DNA of 64,000 bases from Oenanthe sinensis (GCA_028671895.1 CM053794.1:20446501-20510500), one strand, 5' to 3'. Shown: positions 24,806-37,300, numbered from the stretch's first letter. The notes: a model not told the origin generated them from the letters alone. Numbers and translations are program-made.

Positions 24806-25211
24806 ATAATCTAAATATTTGTGACAAGTTTTAAAACATTATCAATAAATGAACCATGTAAAAGAAAGCAAATAAGTGAACTTGGAGAAAGTCATCTATA
24901 ATTTTTTTTTCAAACGAAGAAATTACTGTGCTAAGTGTTGAACCTCTTTCACTTATTAATTTTTCACTTACAACTCCACTTTCAATAATTAAAAAAATGA
25001 ACATGTTTATAATCTAAATATTTGTGACAAGTTTTAAAACATTATCAATAAATGAACCATGTAAAAGAAAGCAAATAAGTGAACTTGGAGAAAGTCATCT
25101 ATAATTTTTTTTTCAAACGAAGAAATTACTGTGCTAAGTGTTGAACCTCTTTCACTTATTAATTTTTCACTTACAACTCCACTTTCAATAATTAAAAAAA
25201 TGAACATGTTT
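24806..25211. repeat. 203-bp tandem duplication
   Basis: Two adjacent copies, 24806-25008 and 25009-25211, appear identical across 'ataatctaaatatttgtgac', 'gaaagcaaataagtgaac' and 'gtgctaagtgttgaacc'. It duplicates part of the right arm of the larger inverted repeat. Identity implies a recent event, or an assembly duplication. Confidence 0.88.
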
Positions 25212-25798
25212 ATCAATGTGCTAAGAATCGGAAAAAAAATACATCAATACAGTATTAAGACAAAAAACATTATCTATTTATTATTTTTAACAGTTGACTA
25301 CTTTCTTCTCCATTACTTCGTCTCTTAATACAATATTGTATACACGAATAAAAAAATGATATGAAATAAAATCATGTCATACAAACCAAATTCAAGAAAA
25401 CACAATTAAATACTAAAATGTTATCTAATTAATGTTTTTATTTGGCTGCATATTATTTTTGGTCATCTAATTAACATCAATTAGCATTAGAAACAAAAAT
25501 TAACTTCCAAATGTTGTTGCTACCTCATTATATCCTTGATTGTATCTCCCATTTTATTTTTGCCTATATTCGTCTTATTTCTATCACAGTCACTGCATTT
25601 ATTACTACATCACTAAAGATAAACAATAAAGGAAAAATAATATCAAAACACAATCATGTATCTAAAGATTTAACAAAATAAAATTTTAAAAATAAGTAAT
25701 CAATGCAAATTGGTAAACCAAAAAGGTATATATGTTTCTTTTACCATACATGTCTGATAAGATGAATTTGACAATCTAACATATAAGTTAGGCATTTA

Positions 25799-26032
25799 TG
25801 TAACACTCCAATCTCACATCGAGTAGATTGGGATAATTTGTTCAGTATATAAGTAAAAGTACTACTACTAAGTGCACCAACAAATCATGATCTTTTGGGG
25901 GCCTGTGGTGGGCTTGTGGATTACCCAAGTTGCTGCATTTGGGCCAGTATACTTTGGCTAATTTTTGGATTCGGAAGTCCGGATTTGACCCGATTTTTAA
26001 AAAAGACTCGGGACTTGACCCGGGTTATCACA
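25799..26032 (+). repeat. TRIM 5' LTR
   Basis: Starts tgtaacactccaatctcaca and ends 'ggttatcaca'. It differs from the second LTR by scattered substitutions only, with equal length. Confidence 0.92.
25811..25853 (+). promoter_or_regulatory. snRNA-type USE plus TATA module in the TRIM LTR
   Basis: atctcacatcg (25811-25821) differs at one base from the plant snRNA upstream sequence element core ATCCCACATCG. A TATA box (tatataag, 25846-25853) follows after 24 nt, the spacing of plant Pol III snRNA genes. The same module is in the second LTR at 26261-26303 (atcccatatcg, 24 nt, tatataag). The promoter role is inference. Confidence 0.5.
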
Positions 26033-26248
26033 TATAGTGTCAGAGCCAATTCTCGAAAGCTTGATTTATCAAGTTGTCGGATGTGGGGACACGAAGGCTG
26101 GTGGTATTATCCCACAATGGATTGAGGTCCAGAGGTGGGGACATGAAGCCAACCGATATTATCCCACAATGGCTAGAGAGGTACGATCTGGGCCTATGGG
26201 CTATCTGTTCGGCTTGACGAGGACGTCATGAATTTAAATCGGGGAGTT

Positions 26249-26482
26249 TGTAATACCCCAATCCCATATCGAGTAGATTGAGATAATTTGTTCTGTATAT
26301 AAGTAAAAGTATTACTACTAAGTGCATCAAAAAATCATAATCTTTTGGGGGCCTGTGGTGGGCTTGTGGATTACCCAAGTTGTTGCATTTAGGCCAGTAT
26401 ACTTTGGCTTATTTTCAGATTCGGAAGTCGGGACTTGACCCGATTTTCGAAAAAGACTCGGGACTTGACCTGAATTGTCACA
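26249..26482 (+). repeat. TRIM 3' LTR
   Basis: Starts tgtaataccccaatcccata and ends 'gaattgtcaca'. Equal in length to the 5' LTR. A short minus-strand ORF through its end (26527-26327) is not a gene. Confidence 0.92.
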
Positions 26483-26487
26483 ATTTA

Positions 26488-27727
26488 TGTCCCATTTAAA
26501 ATTTCTTGTCCCCGTCATTTTTTCCAAAAATTATTTTAGACTATTTAACTGAAAAATAGCACAATTTAGACTATAAAATAACTTCCTATAAATATGGGTT
26601 TTTCCCCAAATATAAATTTAAGGAAAATGTTTCAAAAAAAAAATCCTTCGAACTTATTTTTTAATTGTCCCATTTTATTTAACTAATATCTTAACACTTA
26701 ATTTTTATATCAAATACAAATTTAGATTCTAACCATTTATTTATATAAATTTTAAAAATAAAATTATACTAAATCATTATTTTTTATACCTTACTATACA
26801 TGTCCGAAAATCAAACATTCGTTCTAGTGTAACAGGAACTCTAAAAGTACTATGTCTAGAACTTTAGACATGTATTTGTATCATGAAGTCTAAAATGAAA
26901 AGCGAATATATCGAGAACTTTGTTTCGATTGATTATTTCATAGAGTAAAATGCAAAATGTGTACGAAGTATTGGGTTTGTAAAATGACCATACTTAAGTT
27001 CTTATTAGCAGTAAAGTTGGTTTATTTTACTGCAAGTTTATATTTTATGGTTTATACTAATTCTGTTATGCTTTTATAAGTGCTGCTTTATAATAGTTGA
27101 ATTCACGAGCTGTTTGCTAAGTTAAATTTAATGTCTCTGGGTATATTGATAAATCCAGTTTGGGTGGAGCTGAACCCTAAATACACATAAGGGTCAGGGA
27201 TGAAGTCGAAGGAACGCATTCCATTTTGCGACAATGATGGAATACAATGATCATTGTAATGTTTAATAAACCAGAAGTTATCGAAAGTATGTTATGACTT
27301 TGTGGTCGATAATCTTGTGTGGCTGATTACAATTTTAAGTGAAGTCACAATTTTTATAATCAATACTAGGAGTTAATTTTCCTTGACAGGTGTTAGCTCC
27401 TATACAAACTAATCTGAATGGTAAGTGTTGTCGAGTCATTCAGCTACGAATCGAAAAATATTGTACATATTGATAATCTACTTATGCAATAAGCAAAGCA
27501 TATTAAATTAAAAGACCAACATATTATTTACGGCAGCCATGGCACAAACAGAACTTTAAAAAGAATAAAAATTGAAGATCACATATTTTTTAGGAAACCA
27601 AACTTTTTTTTCCATACGGAAACCAAGCTTTTTTTTCAAACGGAAACCAAGCTATTATAATTAATCTGTCAGGGAGACACACATGCTCACATTGACTGTA
27701 TTAGCTAAATTTTAAAAAATTATTATC
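26488..27727. other. Intergenic region without a supported gene
   Basis: AT-rich. The somewhat less AT-rich stretch 27,130-27,300 (around 'gggtggagctgaaccc') shows no convincing open frame or known motif. Confidence 0.45.
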
Positions 27728-27729
27728 TA

Positions 27730-27914
27730 CAGTAAAATCTCTATAAATTAATAATATCGGGACCATCAAATTTTATTAATTTATCAAAATTGTTAATTAA
27801 TCAAGATAAAAGAAGTAATGGTACTATTATATTGGGATAAAAAATTTGTATTGAAAATATTATTTTATCGTGGGTTATTAATGTATCGATTATTAGTTAA
27901 TATAGGTTTTACTA
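27730..27914. mobile_element. Emigrant/pogo-like MITE
   Basis: 185 bp with inverted ends: left cagtaaaatctctataaatt, right reverse complement tagtaaaacctatattaac. TA flanks it on both sides (27728-27729 and 27915-27916). The end sequence resembles the pogo-related Emigrant MITEs of plants. No coding capacity. Confidence 0.7.
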
Positions 27915-27916
27915 TA

Positions 27917-28489
27917 TTTAGCTAATTTAATTATTTTCTATAATATAAAAATTATTAAAAATTTATAAAGTATAAATTTGAATAATAATATTGAATTTTA
28001 AGAAAACACTTATAAAAATACAAAAATGTTTCTTCATATCAACTTTTGATTTTAAATTTTTTTTCTTTTTAAACTTATTACATGTTTAAATCATTGGAGT
28101 TAACCACTGTTTTTTTTCCAACTTTTTTTAACCTAAAATCAAACATCATTTTAAATCATTGGCTTTAAGCCTAGACAAACACCCATTTTAGACATTTAAA
28201 ATTCTCATATATCAGGATCAAACTAAATCAATGAAATAAATTCTTTGGGTACTAATACAATTGCAACTACATTTCTTTATATAATGACGTGAAAATTGAT
28301 CAAGGACCAGTTCCATGCCGATAGCAAACAAAATATTGTACCCCCAACGAATATTAACTATTAGGTAAGGATCAAAACGGGCCCTTGTGAGAAACAAATA
28401 ATTCTCTGACCAGGCAGTAAAGTTGTGGGATTTATGTGTATGAATCTGAAGTCTGAACTATCACTAGCCTTTCTGTTGCTAAACTCCAT
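27917..28489. other. AT-rich spacer
   Basis: No supported feature. Contains poly-T runs and nothing coding. The + strand ORF at 28425-28619 is the shadow of the LETM1-like exon on the other strand. Confidence 0.5.
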
Positions 28490-29840
28490 CATCTGCATTA
28501 GCATATTTTGCATTGATATCGTCTGCCCAAATGTCCAACTTCACAATGTCTTCAACAAGAATTTTGCCATCTGCATTAACATGGACAAAGAAATTCATGA
28601 ACAGAAAGAACCAAAATGACATTTACTTTAAGAGCCATATATGATAAACTAATAGACAAAGCAATACAACCATTAAATACTTTAACTAGAAGATGCATTC
28701 AGTATTTAAAGACAAGACACATTCTTCATGTATAACACTTTAGAAGTAGATCTTCAGTTGATCAACACAAACTTTACCCTCTTTTAAGTACCATAGTCAA
28801 AGAACTTACAACTGTAATAACATTTTTTGATTAATCTTTGCGTAACAGGGTTTTAATGAGGAACCAAAGTAGGACGTTAAATAATAAAATATTGACTCTA
28901 CATTTGAATTGGTTCTATTAATAACTTGGACTTCTCTCCACAAACATCAGGCATAGAAGAGAATTGCTGATTACCATGAACCAACTATACAGTTTTCCAT
29001 ATAACACACTTACAAACACCATGTCCACTCTCCCATAAACACTTGGTTACTTTGGAACCTTAAACTACACAAGCTCACATCGGCAGTAGTTTTCCCAATG
29101 AAACATGCACTTCAGTAATATTTCCGCTAGAGCATTAAAATACTCAGATAAAAAGAAACAATCTTATTTTCTGACTATCTTCCCTTCATTGATATACCAT
29201 CTCGCAAAAACTAGTCAGCTAACAAGTCTGTATACTCTAATACCAAGCAATAATTTTCTTAAAACTTCTACAAAAATCTGTGAATGGAACATTTAAGTAC
29301 CCTTGTACTTTATATCTCAACTTAGAAACTTATTTAAGAATTTACTTGTCACAGTACACATCTTTTAGATACAAAATTATCACTCTACCTTTAAATTCAA
29401 ATCTAAATTAGATACTAAATTATGATATATGATCACTGAAATTCTTCTGCACATATTTCAATCAATCAATCAACTCACACTCGAATTTTCGTAAGAAGTG
29501 TTCGAAATCACTTCCAAACAGCACAACTTTAACTAGTCCACTAAATTTGTATATTTAACAGATATATCACATAAACAGCTATAAACCTTGTATGAAGAAC
29601 CTTGATAACGCTGAAAATGCCATACACGTATTTACAAGACAAAACCACATTTCTTTGATAAATAATAAATATGCAAATTTTGTAATCAAAATTGTTAAAA
29701 CAGTACTGACCCTTATCTTTTGAAAGATTGCTGATAAGTTCTTGAATCCCCTCTCTGCCTAGGGTTTCCTTCAAGTACTGAGCTACATCTGCCACCTTGT
29801 CTTGACTAATTTTCCCATCATAATCTTTGAAGTAAAACAA
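28490..29840 (-). pseudogene. C-terminal exons of a LETM1-like mitochondrial protein gene
   Basis: Two - strand exons splice in frame. The first (about 29836-29716) reads DYDGKISQDKVADVAQYLKE, then TLGREGIQELISNLSKDK and ends GATAAGG|GTCAGT. The second begins TGCAG|AT (28571) and reads GKILVEDIVKL, then a divergent tail to a TAG near 28490. Joined, the codon at the junction gives Asp (SKDK-D-GKILVEDIV). This is the EF-hand-containing end of plant LETM1 proteins, inner mitochondrial membrane proteins tied to K+/H+ or Ca2+/H+ exchange. The membrane and LETM domains are not in the window upstream (29.9-33 kb is Copia debris and intergenic), so this is a truncated fragment, or the tail of a gene cut by insertions. 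Confidence 0.7.
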
Positions 29841-29849
29841 TGCCAGTTA

Positions 29850-30395
29850 TCTTAAAGAGTAACATTAAACATGTACTTCTCAAAGCCTCAATTAAATCTA
29901 ACAAATATATATCTAATCATATAGAAACTATATTTTAACATTTAAATTTGTGCATGAGTGGATTATGGCTATTACCACCTGTTCAAGTTTTATAGGTACT
30001 AAATAATGGGACTGCTGATTAGAATATAGGATGACATTTAATAAAATTAATAGGAAGTTTCGCATCCACCGGCACACAATTAGCTTTTATTCAAACTTGA
30101 GACATCTAAAAACTCACTTCCAAAAGGTTTCAAGCAAGCAAATCTTCTACAATTGTACTCCATAACTATTTACGTATACACAACACTTGTTCTCTTGTTT
30201 CACATATAACATGTACTATCAACTTTTACAAATATTAATTCAATATTGTAAAAAAATGCAACTTCATTCAACTATAGTACGTTAAGTTACTATTAGCAAG
30301 TTACATGTGCCCAAAATTTACATAACTTTTTTTTCTTACATGTGCCCTGCAAACACAAATAAATAATATTTTCTTTAGTACCCAAACTAGGTTAA
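29850..30395. other. Spacer between LETM1-like fragment and Copia remnant
   Basis: Nothing recognised; AT-rich without open frames. If the LETM1-like gene was once complete, missing exons should have been here or beyond, and I see none. Confidence 0.45.
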
Positions 30396-30399
30396 GTTT

Positions 30400-32390
30400 T
30401 TATGACTAAGATACAATCCTATTAGCAAGTTTATTAATAGTTTTAGGTAAATTTCCATGCATGTCATTAGCGCTAACATTCTTAGAACCTACCTTAACAT
30501 TTACAGATTTAAGACTAGGCTTAGGCAACATAGAGTGTTTTCTTGATTTAATAGGACTAACATATTTGGGCCTATTACTTTTAACATTCACTTCCTAACA
30601 TATTCATCCTTTAATAAATTTTTGTTTGAGCCTAGAACATGTATGCATGACATTCATGTAACATCATGGCATGCAGTCAAACTTATCACATAATTATTGA
30701 TTATCATGCATCAAAGGCATAACATAAACCACAAGCATATTCAGTTTTGTGTTCAAAAACTTTCTTGCACAAATAGTTCAAATGATTTGTAGAACCACAA
30801 TTACTGTAAATATTCTTAGGAGCATTATGAATAGGTACATAGTTTTTGTGTTTGTGAATGCCTACCTTGCCATTTCTATTAGGATTTTTATTTTTTGCAT
30901 GCATATTTTCATTATCCTTGTTCTCATTCATAAATGGTGTCAAGATTGGTGAAAACTTGGTTTTAATTTTAATGTCCTCATCTACAACAGGTATAGAAGT
31001 CTCGGATTCCTTTTCATCCTCATCAACCAACTGTTGTTTGATGAGTAGAGATTCCTCATCAAACCCAGTAGTGACTTTTTTGAAAATTGAAGTTTCCATA
31101 TATTTTAAGATATGAGGGTTTACAAGAATCTCAGGTTTCTTCCCTTTGGAGGTAAAAACTCTCTTCTTCTTTGCATTTTCATAATTAAAACCAACTCCTA
31201 CTTTGACAAGTTTTGATAAGCTTTTATCTTTAACTCATTTTCAAAAATGTGTTTTCTTGAAAACTTTTTAATCTGTTCACCACAAATGATTTTATTTTTA
31301 AGGTACTCATTCATTTATTTTACAGAATCCATGCTTACCACCAACAATTCTAACTTGGCATCCTTGAATGATATATCATTATTCACACTTAACAATTTCT
31401 TAATCTCTTCATTTAAAGAAGCCATGCTTGTATGAATATTAAACATTTATATGCTTAACTCCTCCACAGTCTTTTTATATTGAAAATTAGACATGTCAAC
31501 AGAAGTGAGTATTGGTACCTGACTCTTGGATGTAGAGGGTTCCTCATTGGTGTTGGCCATGAGAGCAAAGCTCTCATACTCCTCAGGTTCATCTTCATCA
31601 GTGTCAACCCAACACCTGCCTTCTGTAATGTATGATTTCTCAGACTACTTCTCAATTGGGCTTTATAGTTTGCCTCAAGTTCAAGAAATGTCTTGTCTTT
31701 CAATGCTTGTTTTGGCTTTCTACACTTAGTTGCAAAATGGCCTAACTCATTCCAGTTGAAGCACCTTATTTTGGCTTTTTCAGCAGTTTCAATTTTATAT
31801 CCTCCTTTGAAACTGGTATTTGGAGTTTGCCTTTACTAGAGGAGTATTATGTTTGCTTTGGTTTGAAATTCGTATTTTTCTTGAACCTCAGGTTTCCAAA
31901 CCTTTTTGTCATAAAGGCCATGGATTTGTTGTCCATATCTTCCAACTCCTCTATGGTGTAGAATGTATCATCTTCTGTATTACCATCAATATATTTTTCT
32001 TCATCTATATCATGTTCACATAATTCATCTTTATCTTCAACACTTGACTTGATGAAACAAGTTTTTGCTTCTTGGCTCATTAGAAATTAATGAACTAGAC
32101 ACATTAGCCATTTTTCCTCTGTTGGCTAATATGGATCTCTTTTATTAAAACTCTAATTCATATGTCTCAAGGATTCTATACAGTGTCTCAATTGATAACT
32201 TTGTCAAATTCATTCCTTCCTTTATTGAACATATTGTGTTCTCTAGATGCTCGGGTAGGGTTAGAAAAAATTTCATGTTTTTTCCTTGATCTCATAAAAA
32301 AATTCATGTAATTGTGGGTCATTAATTAGATTATTAAACCTTTAAAATACCTCGGTAATTCCTTCATTTAGCTTTAACATAAATGTCTGG
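30400..32390 (-). pseudogene. Degenerate Copia gag / gag-pol junction
   Basis: A - strand remnant. From high to low coordinate: a gag stretch (about 32,380-32,100) with phrases like LTLPEHLENTICSI and LSIETLYRILETYELEF, then MANVSSSLISNE, then 32080-31847 with acidic KDELCEHDIDEEKYI and MAFMTKRFGNLRFKK just before the zinc-knuckle region. Next come 31703-31455 (KDKTFLELEANYKAQ) and 31099-30704, with a knuckle-like YSNCGSTNHLNYLC motif. Multiple stops and frameshifts; no protease, integrase, RT or LTR can be attached. It is an old Ty1/copia fragment. Confidence 0.7.
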
Positions 32391-33224
32391 CATTAATAAA
32401 CAACAAAAAGGGCCCGACAGGATTACATTCATTATATATAGACAATTGTTAGTACTATATATATAAAAATTAAGGTTTAATACATTAAAATGTTCAAAAG
32501 ATTAGTACATGCATATGTTAATCAATTTGTCTGGTGCCTTTTTTATGCTTATGTGGCATCGGTGCATGATATAAAAGTTGGAGAAATAGTACGTGCAATG
32601 CGGATGCTCTAAGACTCTCAGCAATAATTTCATTTTATCTACTGTTGATGGAAATTTAGCTTCTAGCTAGACCCTAGCCTATCTAGAAATTCTAAAAGAA
32701 TCAAAAATTAAGTGATTATTTGCCTTGCGTGCTAGGGGCAAGTAAGGGCATATTTCATGATTTTTAGATCTACTCACCATATTGTTTTGGACTTCTGTAA
32801 TTTAAGTGCAACTCGTCTTACAAATAATTGTATAGATATGGTTACTGACATGCAGTTTGTAGTAGACGAGTAGTTCATAGAATATTTTAATATTTATTCA
32901 TATTTTAACACATTTGATTTACACATTCTACATTTGTCTTTCTGGTTGACGCGGATTGTGGAATACTAATATATAAATTGAACAAATTTATGAGGTGGCT
33001 ATTAAACAAAATGGTTTCCATAATAGATAGAATCAACACCTAAGAGTTCATTTTCAGACAGCACCACAGGGCACAAGAGAATCATTGGCCAGTATCATAA
33101 CTACTACTAGTCCACTTTAGCATTCTCCTAAATGAGTAGATCATCCAGCTGCTCTGCTTCACCATCCATCATTTCAATTCTTGAAATTCAAACTCATATA
33201 GATATATAGCATTTTCACGTACAC
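32391..33224. other. Intergenic region before the Copia element
   Basis: No gene. AT-rich and without recognised repeats, apart from the junction with the Copia LTR at 33225. Confidence 0.5.
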
Positions 33225-34286
33225 TATTAGAAAATAGAAAGTTTAAGGCATATTTTATATATGTTCTTGATGTAATTTTCAAAAACTAACTATTGGAGGT
33301 TGTTCCTTGCTATGAGGACTTAAACTTTTATGTTTGGATCTAAGCATTTTCTTAGTGGAATCCATAAAGAAATTGAGTTAAATTTGCTTACTTGAAATGG
33401 GTTATGTGGGGTTTGTCCCACATTGAATTTGTAAAGGAAAGATAATAAGTTTATATAGCATCTTATGTTAGTGTTGTTTACAACTACTAGTATAAGTAGA
33501 ATGCTTATGTCACAGGATGCTATTGAGTACTTTATATCTTTTAATTGCAAATTTATTTGATTTATTTATATTAATTATTTAATATTAATATTAAATATAT
33601 TGAGTAAGGATTATTTCAATAACCATACTCTATATATATATTAGAATATAATATTACTTAATCTGAATAATATAAGTAGCAAATAAAATCCATTTTGCAA
33701 AACTCTGTTTTCTTTGTAAAACTCTACATCCCACATCGAGTAGAATAAGAGAAGAGCAGCTCAAGATGCCTATATATTGAGGCGTGCACATCTAGTTGCA
33801 AAATGCTTCTTGCTTGTACCTTGTATATAATAGAAATTGCATAGGTTGTCGGGAAAATTGAGGTATGCCTCTTTCTCCTACCTCGCATACATATAAAGTT
33901 GCATAGGTTTTTGGGTGAACTGAGGTGCTAGTCATTGTTGAGTGCTACGTATCAGTGGATGAAGTACTCTGTGCTGTTTTATCCTGGAAGTGATATTGCT
34001 GCAACCCAACACAACGTAGTGGGGCAATAATCTCTTCAAGAACAGTCAAGACTTCTTGCAAGGCTTGGCCAGTCAGTAGTTCAATTGGCTCTAACAGTGT
34101 ATGCATAAAGCTTCTGTTAGAGCTAAGTTTTATATTTTTTCTCATGTCTTTGCAAGTACTGATTTATATATTTTATTTCAACCTTCATACTTTATTTTGT
34201 TTTGTTAATTGGTTTAATCTGTCTATTCTTGTTAATTGTTTATATAACTGCCCCATTATTGTGTTTAGTTTTAATTATTGCCAACA
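33225..34286 (+). repeat. Copia 5' LTR
   Basis: 1062 bp, ending 'ttgccaaca'. Homologous along its whole length to 38968-40009; shared landmarks include 'ttgtcccacattgaattt', 'atcccacatcgagtagaa' and 'gcaataatctcttcaagaac'. Small indels and substitutions show a fairly old insertion. Confidence 0.9.
33728..33778 (+). promoter_or_regulatory. Perfect snRNA-type USE plus TATA in the Copia 5' LTR
   Basis: atcccacatcg (33728-33738) is identical to the plant snRNA USE core. A TATA box (tatatatt, from 33771) follows after 32 nt, close to the 33-34 nt of plant Pol II snRNA promoters. The same arrangement occurs in the 3' LTR (39455-39465, TATA from 39498, 32 nt). A second, weaker copy, gtcccacattg, lies near 33415 and near 39158. 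Function is inferred. Confidence 0.5.
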
Positions 34287-34326
34287 ATCTTGAAGAGATT
34301 AATTGTTATATATTGTAATTAACAAG

Positions 34327-37300
34327 ATGGTTAACGAAACTGAAACTCATGTTGTTGGTGCTACTAGTTATGGGTCTGGGGTTACTGCATCCACCATTGA
34401 TTGGACCACGTACCGTTTCTCATAGCCTATTGATTTGTCGGGCATGCCTGATAAATTCGGTGGGGGTGTTGGTTTTTCTCGTTGGCAGAAAAAAATGAAA
34501 CTGTGGCTAACAGTAAAGGGTCTATGGTCGATGGTGCAGTATGCTTCACCAGTTGTTGATCAAGAGAAGGCTGACTCTGTTAAGGCTTATGCTATATGGG
34601 AAGAAAAGGATGGGGTGGCTAGGGTTGCAATTTTGGTAGCTTTACGAACACTCTGTTCGATGTTTACTCATCAGATTCCTACATTGCTAAGCTCTTATGG
34701 GAAAAGATGGACCAGACACATAATACTGACTCACAAGGTCTGGAAAAGTATTATGTGGCTCGGTTCCTTGATTTCAAATTGGTGGATACTAAATCCATGA
34801 CGGAGCAAGTGCATGAGTTTGAGATGTTGGTACATACTTTAAAGGAGTCTGGAATGGACCTTCCTGAGAAGTTTCAGGTTATGTCGGTGATTGAAAAGCA
34901 CCCAAAGTCTTAAGAAGAGTTTGCTCTCTCCCTGAAAGACAGAAAGGAGAGATCACATAAACTAACCTGATGTTGGACATCTCTTTGCAAGAACAACACA
35001 AGTCCAAACATGGACATATGATGCCTGCTGAACATGGGAGTTCGAAGGTGAACGTTGTGACTTTAGGACAGAAAATAAAGTCTGTCACTAAGAAGGAAAA
35101 CATTAATCCTAAAAATGACAAGAACAAGGCTAAGAAACCAAAAGCAAAAAAACCATGTTGGTCTTGAGGACAGGTTGGTCACTGGAGCAAGGACTGTCCT
35201 ACTAAGAAAGTGAAGAAACCTAATGTGGTAGCACAAACTAATATTGTACTTGGAACCACTGGTGGGCATGTAGTTAACATAGTTGTTGGTGAGGCTATTG
35301 CTTCTGAAACCAATGATGGGTATGTTACCTATAAACCTACACTACTTTCCACTTATTTGTCAAATGAATGGTTGATTGATATTGGAGCTAATGTACATAT
35401 TTGTACTGATATTACTCTATTTGTATCTTATCAACAGATTCAAGGCATGACAGTGACGATGATGAATGCTAGTGCTGCTCAAGTACTTGGAGTAGGAAAC
35501 GTGGACCTGAAGTTTACTTCTGGGCGTGTTCTATCCCTTACTAGAGTGCGTCATGTTCCTGACATTCGTAGAAACATAATAAGTGGAAGTTGTTTAGTTA
35601 GAAATGGTTTTGAACTTTATTTGAAGTGTAATAAAGTAGTAATTACACATACTAGTGTATTTTTTAGCAAAGGTTACTTGTCTGATGGATTATTTTTTAA
35701 AAATGCGGAGCCTATTTTGGGCAGTTTTATTAATGATAATGTTGTTTCTTCTATAAATAGTGTTGAATCATCCGATTTATGGCACTCACGTCTTGGTCAT
35801 CTAAATTTTGGTGCTCTAAAGAATATGATAAATTTAGAGTTGATTCCAAAGCTTGCCATTGAAAAGAAATATAAATGTCAAGTATGTGTGACTGCTAAAC
35901 TAACTAGGAAACCCTTTCATAATGTTGTTAGGGATTTAGAAGTTTTAGAATTAGTTCACACAGACATATGTGAATTCGGTGGTGTTTTGACTAAGGATAA
36001 TAAAAAATATTTCATTACCTTTATTGATGATTGTAGTAGATATTGTCATGTTTATTTGATTAAACATAAAGATGAAGCACTTGATAAATTCATTATGTAT
36101 AAAAATGAAGCTGAAATAAAAACTGGTAAAGTACTTAAATGTTTGAGATCTGATAGAGGTGGAGAGTATACGGGTACCTCATTTAATGAATTTTGCAAAA
36201 GAAATGGTATAGTTCATGAGGTGACTCCACCATACACTCCTGAGTCTAATGGGTAGCAGAACGAAAGAACAAAACTTTTAAAGATATGATTAATAATATG
36301 TTTATTAATTCTGGGTTGCCTAAGTACATGTGGGGAGAGGCTCTGAATAAGGCTTTCCATATTCTGAATAGAGTCTCTCTGAAACATATGGACAAGACAC
36401 CTTATGAATTATGGAAAGGTAAAAAGACTAGTTTAAAGTATTTTCGTGTGTGGGGCTGTCTTGAAAAGGTACTTGTCCCTGAACACAAGAGAAAAAAATT
36501 GGGACCGAAAAATGTTGATTGTATCTTTCTGGGCTATATTGAAACCACTACCGCTATGAGATTTTTAGTGTTAAAATCTGACATAGATGGTATAGTGGAA
36601 AACACTATAGTTGAGTTTCGTGATGCAACATTCTTTTAGAATGTATTTCCTATGAAGACCGGTATACCTCAGGGTATTTATGAAGATGATCCCACTCGCA
36701 CGTCGAGTTCCATTCCTGATCATGAGGAAAGGATGACAAATGTGGGAGTGGATTCTATTAGTATCTCTACTCCTAATGAAGTAGAGGAACCTAGAAGGAG
36801 TAAGCGGGCAAAGGTGGTCAAGGACTTTGGAAGTGATTTTATCACTTACAATGTCGAGGACGAACCTTTATCTCTTCAGCAGGCCATGGACTCTTTAGAG
36901 TCAAGGCTCTGGAAAGGCGTTGTAAAGAGTGAGATCGACTCTATTATTTCTAATAGAACATGGGAGTTAGTTGATCTCTTACCTGGGTGTACTACTATAG
37001 GATGTAAATGGTTCTTCAAAAGAAAGATGAATCTGGATGGCTCAATAGATAAGTATAAGGCTAGGCTGGTAACTAAGGGTTTTAGACAAATGGAAGGCAT
37101 TGACTATTTTGACACATACTCTCATGTTGCAAGAATGACAACAATTCGAATGCTTATAGTATTGGCTTCCATACATGGTCTTATCATCCATCAAATGGAT
37201 ATAAAGACAACTTTTCCTCATGGTGATCTTGAAGAAGAGATTTATATGGATCAGCCTGAGGGATTTGTTGCTTCTGGCAACGAGAGGAAAGTTTATAAAT

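Larger units (their letters stand above)
23070..25690. repeat. Large imperfect inverted repeat with nested tandem duplications
   Basis: The left arm (about 23,480-24,130) and right arm (about 24,700-25,640) are reverse complements at clear but imperfect similarity. Shared phrases include 'catgattttatttca', 'gtatacaatattgta' / its complement form, 'agagacgaagt', 'attcttagcaca', 'aacacttagcac' and 'acatggttcatttattgata'. The loop region holds tandem exon-like units (24,210-24,690). The right arm contains a 203-bp tandem duplication. The class of element is not recognised. Confidence 0.7.
25799..26482 (+). mobile_element. Intact TRIM (terminal-repeat retrotransposon in miniature)
   Basis: 684 bp: two 234-bp LTRs (25799-26032 and 26249-26482) around a 216-bp interior without coding capacity. 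A perfect 5-bp target duplication attta flanks it (25794-25798 and 26483-26487). A primer-binding site, tagtgtcagagcc (26035-26047), matches 11 of 13 bases of the tggtatcagagcc site for initiator methionine tRNA. A short purine run 'ggggag' sits just before the second LTR. The interior holds a small tandem repeat with 'attatcccacaatgg' twice. It must be moved by enzymes of another element. Confidence 0.92.

Noticed and set aside
25799..26482. Cassandra-type TRIM with a 5S rRNA promoter
   Set aside because: I could not find the conserved 5S internal promoter blocks in either LTR; the USE/TATA module is a different signal.
25895..26527. ORFs across the TRIM
   Set aside because: They cross LTR boundaries and the primer site, and differ between the two LTRs; TRIMs are non-coding.
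30749..31115. Hydrophobic plus-strand ORFs that look like membrane proteins
   Set aside because: They are the complement of lysine/asparagine-rich Copia gag; hydrophobicity is a codon artefact.
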